DNA of 13,996 nucleotides from Fibrobacter sp. (GTDB lineage Bacteria > Fibrobacterota > Fibrobacteria > Fibrobacterales > Fibrobacteraceae), in assembly GCA_017550445.1 (NCBI GenBank), contig JAFZOV010000014.1:1-13996 (forward strand), written 5' to 3'. The notes beneath the pieces are model-generated. The model made no database searches and was not told where the DNA came from. It saw only the letters and a program-made list of their open reading frames with translations. Below, piece after piece: positions 7,721 through 13,153 of the stretch (the first letter of the stretch is position 1; each line of letters opens with the position of its first letter). The position numbers were made by a program, and so were the translations under genes.

Positions 7721-7751
7721 AAGATAAAGAAAAGGCAGTCTAAAGACTGCC
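7721..7751 (-). terminator. Rho-independent terminator of the YfgM-like gene
   Basis: GGCAGTC (7734-7740) and GACTGCC (7745-7751) form a perfect 7-bp stem with loop TAAA. Read on the minus strand, the stem is followed by the T-rich tract TTTTCTTTATCTTTT. On the plus strand no T-run follows, so it serves the minus-strand gene rather than the rhomboid gene. A separate small palindrome, GATTTTCAAAATC, lies at 7758-7770. Confidence 0.65.
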
Positions 7752-7776
7752 CAACAAGATTTTCAAAATCAACTCA

Positions 7777-7804
7777 GAATTCTGAAATCCGAATTCCGAA
7801 CTTA
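7777..7804. repeat. Heptamer array C (unit GAATTCC) abutting the YfgM-like stop
   Basis: Four units follow each other: GAATTCT (7777-7783), GAAATCC (7784-7790), GAATTCC (7791-7797) and GAACTTA (7798-7804). The last base touches the stop codon (7805-7807, minus strand) of the neighbouring gene, so the array lies at the very start of that gene's 3' untranslated region, between stop and terminator. Confidence 0.55.
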
Positions 7805-8488
7805 CTAGATGTTCAAGAACTTCTTGGCCTTGTCAGCGTAGTTCTGGTTGTCGCCGTAGACTTCGAGAATGCGTTCTGCAGTCTTCTTGGCCTTGTCGGC
7901 AGCACCGAGCTGTTCATAAACGAGAGTGAGCTTCCACATGGCGTCAGCAACCATCGGGACTTCGTCTACCGGTTCGTCCTTCTGGTAACGGTCTTCCTTG
8001 TCGCCCGTGCGCTTGGCAAATTCGGCGATGTACTTTTCAAGAAGACCAGCGGCGGCAGAATAGTCAGCCTTTTCAATCTTCACAGAGGCAAGACCATGCA
8101 TGGCAGCCGAGCGAACCAAAGCCACAGAACCTGCATTGTCGAGGCTCTTCTGGAAGAACACTGCAGCGGCATCAAAGTCGCCAGCCTGATACTTGATGTT
8201 GCCAGCATAGAGAGCGGCCTTGGCCAGAGCCACACCGCTCAGCTTGCCGGAATTGATCTTGGATTCGAATTCAACAAAGGCAGAATCCTTCTGGTCGGCA
8301 TAAAGGAGAGTCATGCCCGGTCCGAGGAGTTCGGCCTGTTCTGCGGCAGCAGCCTTGCGGTAGTCGCGGAACTGCACCACACCCACAACAATAACCATAA
8401 CCACCACGAGGGCAGCCACAACCTTAGAGCCGTGAGTAACAAAAAATTCCTTAATTTCAGAATTGTTGGTATTCGATTCGTTAGCCAT
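7805..8488 (-). CDS. Membrane-anchored TPR protein, YfgM-like
   Basis: The 227-residue protein has a short polar N-terminus, one membrane helix at residues about 22-39 (VVAALVVVMVIVVGVVQF) followed by RDYRK, and a helical-repeat domain outside. TPR-like pairs are visible in ALAKAALYAGNIKYQAGDFDAAAVFFQKSL, SAAMHGLASVKIEKADYSAAAGLLEKYI and DAMWKLTLVYEQLGAADKAKKTAERIL. This single-pass plus TPR design is that of YfgM/TPR_21 proteins, which in E. coli associate with the SecYEG translocon and periplasmic chaperones. A YfgM-like role at the membrane is inferred from architecture only; the sequence between repeats is not conserved enough to be sure. The gene is transcribed alone, from a clear promoter at 8520-8548 to a terminator at 7721-7751. 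Confidence 0.8.
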   Translation of the reverse strand: MANESNTNNSEIKEFFVTHGSKVVAALVVVMVIVVGVVQFRDYRKAAAAEQAELLGPGMTLLYADQKDSAFVEFESKINSGKLSGVALAKAALYAGNIKYQAGDFDAAAVFFQKSLDNAGSVALVRSAAMHGLASVKIEKADYSAAAGLLEKYIAEFAKRTGDKEDRYQKDEPVDEVPMVADAMWKLTLVYEQLGAADKAKKTAERILEVYGDNQNYADKAKKFLNI

Positions 8489-8519
8489 TTTTAGCGTCCA
8501 TGTTTAAATTTGTGCTCCA

Positions 8520-8548
8520 AACATAAAAAATTTTTCTGGGGCTGTCAG
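8520..8548 (-). promoter_or_regulatory. Sigma70-like promoter of the YfgM-like gene
   Basis: On the minus strand, a -35 CTGACA (8548-8543) and a -10 TATGTT (8525-8520) are separated by 17 bases. Transcription would start near 8513, about 25 bases before the ATG at 8488. The -35 box is six bases from the -35 box of the divergent tRNA promoter. Confidence 0.5.
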
Positions 8549-8554
8549 CGAACC

Positions 8555-8583
8555 TTGACAAAACACCCCCCTTTTGCTAATTT
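8555..8583 (+). promoter_or_regulatory. Sigma70-like promoter of tRNA-Thr
   Basis: A consensus -35 TTGACA (8555-8560) is followed after 17 bases by TAATTT (8578-8583). Transcription would start near 8590, only about five bases before the mature tRNA 5' end. The spacer holds a run of C (8565-8571). Confidence 0.6.
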
Positions 8584-8594
8584 TGGCCTACCAT

Positions 8595-8667
8595 GCCACT
8601 CTAGCTCAGCTGGTAGAGCAGCTGATTCGTAATCAGCAGGTCGGCAGTTCAAATCTGCTGGGTGGCT
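8595..8667 (+). tRNA. tRNA-Thr (anticodon CGT)
   Basis: The 73-base cloverleaf closes well. The acceptor stem GCCACTC pairs with GGGTGGC including one T-G wobble. The D-arm is GCTC..GAGC, the anticodon stem GCTGA/TCAGC holds the loop TTCGTAA with anticodon CGT (reads ACG, threonine), and the T-arm is GGCAG/CTGCT around TTCAAAT. The discriminator base is T. The 3' CCA is not encoded (CGA follows), so CCA must be added after transcription. It is a single-gene unit with its own promoter and a strong terminator at 8671-8699. Confidence 0.95.
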
Positions 8668-8670
8668 CGA

Positions 8671-8699
8671 AAAAATCCCGCTCATTGAGCGGGATTTTT
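8671..8699. terminator. Bidirectional rho-independent terminator between tRNA-Thr and the Ser-rich lipoprotein
   Basis: AAAAATCCCGCTC (8671-8683) pairs perfectly with GAGCGGGATTTTT (8687-8699) around the 3-base loop ATT. A T-run follows the stem on both strands, so it can end the tRNA transcript on plus and the lipoprotein transcript (stop at 8717) on minus. Confidence 0.85.
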
Positions 8700-8716
8700 C
8701 ATTTATCTTTACATCT

Positions 8717-9481
8717 CTACAAATCACGGCAATAATCGCTGGCGTTGCGTTCAAACGGGATGAGCACGGTGCTGAAGAAGTCCAGGACGCCATCGTTTGC
8801 TGTCACGGTGACCATAAGGCTGAAGTTACCGCAGGTAGTGAAACCTGGATCAAGCAAATTGACCTTCACGCCAATCGAATTCATCGAGTTAAGGTCTATT
8901 TTATTGGAAGTAGGGAACGCAATCGGATTAGATTCGACCGGTACGACAACAATTGTATTTTTATCGTCAATTACCCTAAATTCGATTCTTGTGAACTGAA
9001 TGTTATTACCGTTTGCAGAGGTGTCTTGAGAAAGATCAAGGCTAAAACTACCCTTGAAGCGAACATCATCACCCGAAAGTCTGGAATTGGTCAACAGACC
9101 GTCGCCGACAAGTTCATTACTCAAAACAATAATCGGTTCATCATCAGCAGGCGGCACATATATGATGTCCGGGCCTCCAGCCACACTGCTACTCGAGTTT
9201 TCAAGAGAACTGCTGGACGATTTTCTCTCTTTCTTTGAAGAACTTGACAATTCTTCTTCCTCAGAAGAACTGCTTTTAACTTTCTTCGAAGAACTTGATG
9301 CATTTTTTTCATCCTGCTTTGCAGAACTACTGGATTCAGCATCAGAAACATCTGATGACGACAAAGTCACGGGTTCTTCATCCGACACAACAGGCGAAGA
9401 ATCGTCAGAGCACCCCACAAACATAAACGCAGCAACAAGACTCATTGCAGCAAAACCGCGAATAACGGATAAATTCTTCAT
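8717..9481 (-). CDS. Ser-rich-linker lipoprotein of Fibrobacter type, unknown function
   Basis: The 254-residue protein begins with a lipoprotein signal ending in FVGC, with C24 as the predicted lipidated residue. Residues about 25-100 form a low-complexity linker of SSS/SSSS clusters alternating with acidic (SEEEELS) and basic (SKKERKS) blocks. Such linkers are a known habit of Fibrobacter surface proteins and lipoproteins. Residues about 103-254 form a compact, beta-rich domain (FKGSFSLDLSQD, IQFTRIEFRVIDD, IGVKVNLLDPG, NFSLMVTVTAND) with two cysteines, C217 and C251, that could pair. I do not recognise this domain; it could be an adhesive or carbohydrate-associated module. The ATG at 9481 has AGGGG upstream. 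The gene stands alone, with terminators on both sides and a promoter overlapped by an inverted repeat. Confidence 0.82.
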   Translation of the reverse strand: MKNLSVIRGFAAMSLVAAFMFVGCSDDSSPVVSDEEPVTLSSSDVSDAESSSSAKQDEKNASSSSKKVKSSSSEEEELSSSSKKERKSSSSSLENSSSSVAGGPDIIYVPPADDEPIIVLSNELVGDGLLTNSRLSGDDVRFKGSFSLDLSQDTSANGNNIQFTRIEFRVIDDKNTIVVVPVESNPIAFPTSNKIDLNSMNSIGVKVNLLDPGFTTCGNFSLMVTVTANDGVLDFFSTVLIPFERNASDYCRDL

Positions 9482-9498
9482 AACGAACCCCTAGTAAA

Positions 9499-9526
9499 TT
9501 GGTTACACGCTTACAAATGTAACCAA
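9499..9526. promoter_or_regulatory. Operator-like inverted repeat over the lipoprotein promoter
   Basis: TTGGTTACA (9499-9507) and TGTAACCAA (9518-9526) are perfect 9-bp inverted arms with a 10-base spacer. The right arm covers most of the likely -10 box (9516-9521) and the spacer covers the expected transcription start near 9509. This placement fits a repressor binding site better than an RNA hairpin, because much of the right arm would not be transcribed. The regulator is unknown. Confidence 0.4.
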
Positions 9527-9543
9527 ATTTTTAACAATATCAA
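9516..9543 (-). promoter_or_regulatory. Candidate promoter of the Ser-rich lipoprotein
   Basis: On the minus strand, TTGATA (9543-9538) and TACATT (9521-9516) are separated by 16 bases, giving a start near 9509 and a leader of about 28 bases. The match is moderate, but it is the best pair in this gap. Confidence 0.4.
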
Positions 9544-9565
9544 GAACTTTTTTGACCAGATATGA

Positions 9566-9590
9566 AAAATCCCGCTTTTTGCGGGATTTT
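9566..9590 (-). terminator. Rho-independent terminator of the XPB helicase gene
   Basis: AAAATCCCGC (9566-9575) pairs perfectly with GCGGGATTTT (9581-9590) around the loop TTTTT. On the minus strand it follows the helicase stop at 9602 by 11 bases and runs into TTTTT. The stem core is the same as that of the terminator at 8671-8699. Confidence 0.8.
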
Positions 9591-9601
9591 CAAGCCGAAG
9601 C

Positions 9602-11380
9602 TTACTTTCTCGCAGCCAATTCCTCTGGCGTGCGCGCAAGTATATCCCAGTCGCCGCGCTTAATAATCTTATAAGCGTAACCTTGTTCCGTAAGGAACAG
9701 CTGGCGGTTCATGGCAAATTCCTGTTCCTTGGAATCCTGCGTCACGATGCTGTAGAAATGAGCCGCGCCACCGTCGCTCTTGGGGCGGAGCACGCGACCG
9801 AGGCGCTGGGCTTCTTCCTGTCGGCTACCAAAGGTACCCGAAATCTGAATGAGCACATTGGCATCGGGCAAGTCGATAGCGAAGTTACCCACCTTCGAAA
9901 CCATCAGATTCTTCTGGGTACCGTTACGGAAAGCGGCATACAGCTTTTCGCGATCCTTGTTGGGAGTTTTACCGGTAATCAGCGGAATCTGCAAGTCTTC
10001 AGAAAGGGCTTCCAGCTGGTCAATGTACTGACCAATAATCAGCACGCGGTCATCAGGTTTATCAAAATACTTGAGCAAACGTTCCACGATATCCGTCTTT
10101 TCGGGGTTCGTAGAAGCAAGCGTAATCTTTTCGCGAACCGGAGCAAGCGCATACTTCATCTTGAGTTCCGCTTCCATCGGAATACGGATTTCGTTACAGT
10201 CGGCGGTAGCAATCCAACCCTGGGATTCCAAAATGCGCCAAGGAATGTCGTACTTTTTCGGGCCAATCAAGCTGAATACTTCGGTTTCCTTATGGTCTTC
10301 ACGCACGAGCGTTGCCGTAAGGCCCAGGCGGCGCGTGGCCTGCATTTCGGTACTCAGGCGGAACACGGGAGCCGGCAGCAAGTGGACTTCATCGTAAATC
10401 ATGAGTCCCCACTTCTCCTGGCTGAACAGCGGGAAGTTTGCCAGTTCCTTCTTGACTTCTTCGTCGGTAAAGTCGTCCAGTTCAGTTTCGGGCTTTTCGC
10501 TTTCGGCCTTCTTTGCACGCTTGCGCTGCGTCAAAATCTGATAGGTAGCAACCGTTACCGGGCCGATTTCCTTGACTTCGCCGGAATATTCCTTCACCTG
10601 GTCAATCGTCAAATCCGTCTTGTCGCAAATTTCACGAATCCACTGACGGCTCGCCGAAATGTTCGGCGTCAAAATCAAGGTCTTAGTTTGTACCAAAGCC
10701 ATCGTGGCAAGACCAATCACCGTCTTACCCGAACCGCAAGGCAGCACGATTACGCCCGAACCGCCCTTCTCGGATCCGCTGGCGTAGAACACCTGGGCAG
10801 CTTCCTTCTGGTAGTCGCGGAGAGCAAAGGGCTTTCCGCCCACCGTCGTTTCGCGCAGGTGAATGGGCAGCGGGTCGCCCACGGTGTAACCGGCCAAGTC
10901 TTCCACCGGGAATCCGGCGTTGGTAAGAGCCATCTTCAAGTGGCCGCGGCGTTCCGGATCCACTTCGGCATGCAAGTCGTCGATAAAGTGGAGCACGTAC
11001 GGCTGCACTTCCTTAAGGTTGCAGATTTCGGTGAACATATACTTGTCATCGGATTCTACAATCAGGCGGTCGCCATCTTTTTTAAGGCGGAGCAAACCAT
11101 AGCGCGCCATGTAGTCTTCAATCTCGGTAATCACAGATTCCGGAATCGGGAACCGGCTCTGGCTTTCGAGACGTTCAAGCACTTCTTTTGCACGGAGTCC
11201 GGTCGCTGCTGCATTCCACAAACTCAGGGGACTAATCTTGTAGGTATGCAAGTGCTCGGGACTTTTTACGAGCTCAGTAAAGGGGGCAATCGCATCGCGA
11301 GCTGCTTCATAGGTAGGGGCATCGACCTCCACCATAATTTCCATATTACTCTGAACAATAATGGCGCCATTCGGATTCAT
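9602..11380 (-). CDS. XPB/Rad25-family DNA repair helicase
   Basis: This is a superfamily 2 helicase of the bacterial XPB type. XPB proteins unwind or melt DNA during nucleotide excision repair or transcription-linked repair. Numbering from the ATG at 11380 (592 residues), an N-terminal XPB-type domain spans about 1-175, then come the Q-like ALRDYQ region, Walker A PCGSGKT (214-220), the DEVH box (330-333), motif III TAT (355-357) directly followed by the XPB-specific RED motif (360-362, in LVREDHKE), and motif VI QEEAQRLGRVLRP (from 521). All catalytic motifs are intact. An acidic/basic stretch (about 288-315) lengthens the loop between motif Ia and DEVH. A TTG at 11389 would add three residues (M-A-P); the ATG is preferred although neither has a clear ribosome site. 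It lies after yebC, with a terminator between them. Archaeal XPB often sits beside the nuclease Bax1; no such gene is here. Confidence 0.9.
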   Translation of the reverse strand: MNPNGAIIVQSNMEIMVEVDAPTYEAARDAIAPFTELVKSPEHLHTYKISPLSLWNAAATGLRAKEVLERLESQSRFPIPESVITEIEDYMARYGLLRLKKDGDRLIVESDDKYMFTEICNLKEVQPYVLHFIDDLHAEVDPERRGHLKMALTNAGFPVEDLAGYTVGDPLPIHLRETTVGGKPFALRDYQKEAAQVFYASGSEKGGSGVIVLPCGSGKTVIGLATMALVQTKTLILTPNISASRQWIREICDKTDLTIDQVKEYSGEVKEIGPVTVATYQILTQRKRAKKAESEKPETELDDFTDEEVKKELANFPLFSQEKWGLMIYDEVHLLPAPVFRLSTEMQATRRLGLTATLVREDHKETEVFSLIGPKKYDIPWRILESQGWIATADCNEIRIPMEAELKMKYALAPVREKITLASTNPEKTDIVERLLKYFDKPDDRVLIIGQYIDQLEALSEDLQIPLITGKTPNKDREKLYAAFRNGTQKNLMVSKVGNFAIDLPDANVLIQISGTFGSRQEEAQRLGRVLRPKSDGGAAHFYSIVTQDSKEQEFAMNRQLFLTEQGYAYKIIKRGDWDILARTPEELAARK

Positions 11381-11396
11381 AGGCGCCAAATTTAGT

Positions 11397-11427
11397 AAAA
11401 AAAGTCTCCCGCGTTTATGCAGGAGAC
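11397..11427 (-). terminator. Rho-independent terminator of yebC
   Basis: GTCTCC (11404-11409) and GGAGAC (11422-11427) form the stem, extended by imperfect pairing of CGC with GC inside the loop. On the minus strand a run of seven T (11403-11397) follows. It lies between the yebC stop at 11459 and the helicase start, so the helicase may need its own promoter or readthrough. Confidence 0.7.
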
Positions 11428-11458
11428 CAATGATATCTTTAAATAAGAAGATTTAGAC

Positions 11459-12202
11459 TTACTCAGCGTCCATATCGGCTTCGTCGATTTCGGCGTTGTG
11501 GTAAACGTCCTGAACGTCGTCGTGATCTTCGAACTTGTCGATGAGCTTGAGGAGCTTCTGGGCATCGTCGTGACCGAGCTTCACCGGGTCGTTAGCGACG
11601 TAGGTGATTTCAGCGCTCATCATTTCGATACCGGCAGCTTCGAGAGCCTTGGACACTGCGTCGAATGCTTCGGGGCTGGTAGAAATTTCATGCACGCCGT
11701 CTTCGGTGGACATGTCTTCGGCACCGGCTTCGAGCACGAGGTCCATCACCTGGTCTTCCGGATACTTTTCAGCATCGACAATGATCACACCCTTGTAGGT
11801 GAAAGCCCAAGAAACGGAACCGGATTCACCCATGGAGCCGTTGTTCTTGTTGAAGATGTTGCGGATTTCGGCAACGGTACGCACCTTGTTGTCGGTCAGG
11901 CACTGCACCATGATGGCGATGCCACCCGGGCCACGTCCTTCGTACAGCGGTTCCGTCATTTCGGTACCGGAGTTTGCACCCGTACCCTTGGCGATAGCGC
12001 TTTCAATGTTCTTGGTCGGCAAGCTCTGGCTCTTGGACTTGAGGATTGCCGCACGCAGACGCGGGTTTGCGTCGGGGTTTCCGCCGCCGAGCTTAGCAGC
12101 AATGGATATTTCCTTAATCAGCTTGTTCCAAGCCTTGGCGCGAGCAACGTCAGTCTTGGCCTTCTTACGTTTGGTGGTGGCCCATTTGGAGTGACCGGAC
12201 AT
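11459..12202 (-). CDS. yebC: YebC/TACO1-family protein
   Basis: The 247-residue protein matches YebC in length and along its whole sequence: N-terminal MSGHSKWATTKRKKAKTD, then AWNKLIKEISIAAKLGG, NPRLRAAILKSKSQSLPTKNIESAIAKG, YEGRGPGGIAIMVQCLTDNKVRTVAEIRN, and the STSPEAF and AGIEMMSAEITYVAND regions. YebC proteins were first described as transcription regulators (PmpR); TACO1, the mitochondrial relative, and newer work on bacterial YebC point to a ribosome-linked role in translating difficult sequences such as proline runs. It is cytoplasmic. The C-terminus is longer and very acidic (DHDDVQDVYHNAEIDEADMDAE). GAGG lies eight bases before the ATG at 12202. Two-base neighbours such as ruvC, often found beside yebC, are absent. 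Confidence 0.95.
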   Translation of the reverse strand: MSGHSKWATTKRKKAKTDVARAKAWNKLIKEISIAAKLGGGNPDANPRLRAAILKSKSQSLPTKNIESAIAKGTGANSGTEMTEPLYEGRGPGGIAIMVQCLTDNKVRTVAEIRNIFNKNNGSMGESGSVSWAFTYKGVIIVDAEKYPEDQVMDLVLEAGAEDMSTEDGVHEISTSPEAFDAVSKALEAAGIEMMSAEITYVANDPVKLGHDDAQKLLKLIDKFEDHDDVQDVYHNAEIDEADMDAE

Positions 12203-12241
12203 AGATTTACCTCTGTGGGATTTAAGTTAAAAATTTTAGGA

Positions 12242-12322
12242 AGTTACTAGTTAGTAGTTACTAGTTAATAAGGATTTTCAGCTTTAAATTTCCTAGTAAC
12301 TAGTAACTCAGAACTATTAACT
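12242..12322. repeat. Heptamer arrays D, an inverted pair (AGTTACT / AGTAACT) between yebC and the Lys-rich protein gene
   Basis: The left arm holds AGTTACT (12242-12248), AGTTAGT (12249-12255), AGTTACT (12256-12262) and AGTTAAT (12263-12269). The right arm holds AGTAACT (12295-12301), AGTAACT (12302-12308), CAGAACT (12309-12315) and ATTAACT (12316-12322). The right unit is the reverse complement of the left, so the two arms can form an imperfect 28-bp hairpin with a 25-base loop. It ends eight bases from the stop at 12330 and fills most of the 127-base gap upstream of yebC. Confidence 0.75.
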
Positions 12323-12329
12323 ACAAGTT

Positions 12330-13130
12330 CTATTTACTCTTCAACTGGCAGCGGCGTTTTTCCTTCACACTCAAGCTCGGGTCGTCGCATTCATCGCCAG
12401 AAACTTTTTTCTTCTTACCCGTCGGAGCCGGAGCAGCTTCAGCTTCGGCATCAACACGGCGCTTACGCTTGTTCATCGTAGCGTCATCTTCCACCGGCTT
12501 GGCCTTCTTTTTCTTCGGGGCAACTTCTTCGGTTGCCTCGACACGACGCTTACGGGTCGTAATCGTCGCTTCTTCTTCCGGAGCCTTATTGTTCTTCTTC
12601 TGCAGGGCGCGGAGCTTAGCCTTGTCCATCGGATCGGCAGAAGCCTTGGTAATGGCCTTGTCGTACTTGCCGCCCCAAACGTTACCGAGCAGGGAACCAG
12701 ATTCCAAGGCATCCTTCAGAATGCCCATAGCCCATTCGTCGTTTGCCGGAGGCAACAGCTTAAAGCGCAGGTTGCGGATTTTGGTAGGTTCGTCTTCGAA
12801 GTAGAGCATCATGTCAAAGAGGCCCACCTGATATTCCTTGTTGTCAGAACCGACTGCAGTAGAAGGAACATAGGCAAGAACCGCATAGACATCGCCATCG
12901 AAAAGGCCGGTAATCAAGGCGTCACCGTCACCGCCCGGAGCCTGCACTTCACCATCGGCCTGGAAAGCCCACGGATTGACATCCACCGTCAAACGGAACT
13001 TGTGATAACCCTTGTCCGCCTTTTTCAGCTTGAGCAGCGCACCCGAAAAAGCCTGGAACTCAGGCTTAAGCGTCTGCGCCGAACAAACCGCCACAAAAAC
13101 CAAACAAAGCAACACTATAAGCTTTTTCAT
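12330..13130 (-). CDS. Secreted protein with duplicated Lys/Arg-rich tail, unknown function
   Basis: The 266-residue protein has a clear signal peptide (MKKLIVLLCLVFVAVCSA, cut likely before Q19). A compact domain at about 20-160 contains FRLTVDVNPWAF, DALITGLFDGDVYAVLAYVP and KEYQVGLFDMMLYFEDE; I do not recognise it. From about 185 the tail is low-complexity and strongly basic, with an imperfect tandem duplication: EATITTRKRRVEATEEVAPKKKK (187-209) and DATMNKRKRRVDAEAEAAP..GKKKK (216-242). Two late cysteines, C248 and C261, flank DDPSLSVKEKRR and might pair. A basic tail in an exported protein could bind acidic surface polymers, nucleic acid or LPS; this is speculation. AGGGAGG precedes the ATG at 13130. 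Only 23 bases separate it from the preceding phosphoglucomutase stop, so they are probably co-transcribed. Confidence 0.8.
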   Translation of the reverse strand: MKKLIVLLCLVFVAVCSAQTLKPEFQAFSGALLKLKKADKGYHKFRLTVDVNPWAFQADGEVQAPGGDGDALITGLFDGDVYAVLAYVPSTAVGSDNKEYQVGLFDMMLYFEDEPTKIRNLRFKLLPPANDEWAMGILKDALESGSLLGNVWGGKYDKAITKASADPMDKAKLRALQKKNNKAPEEEATITTRKRRVEATEEVAPKKKKAKPVEDDATMNKRKRRVDAEAEAAPAPTGKKKKVSGDECDDPSLSVKEKRRCQLKSK

Positions 13131-13153
13131 AGGATCCTCCCTTGAAAGACTTA

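Noticed and set aside
9180..9360. Repetitive DNA in the Ser-rich linker as a tandem-repeat element or phase-variable tract
   Set aside because: The repeats are irregular in length and follow from Ser/Lys/Glu codons; no uniform unit is seen.
9683..11395. A 570-codon open frame on the plus strand opposite the XPB helicase gene
   Set aside because: The minus-strand protein carries all helicase motifs; the plus frame gives a low-complexity product with no recognisable domain. It is a by-product of codon use. The same holds for plus-strand frames at 42-887, 2313-3083 and 11498-12250 and the minus-strand frame at 3496-4179.
12242..12322. CRISPR array
   Set aside because: The units are 7 bases with no spacers and no cas genes nearby.
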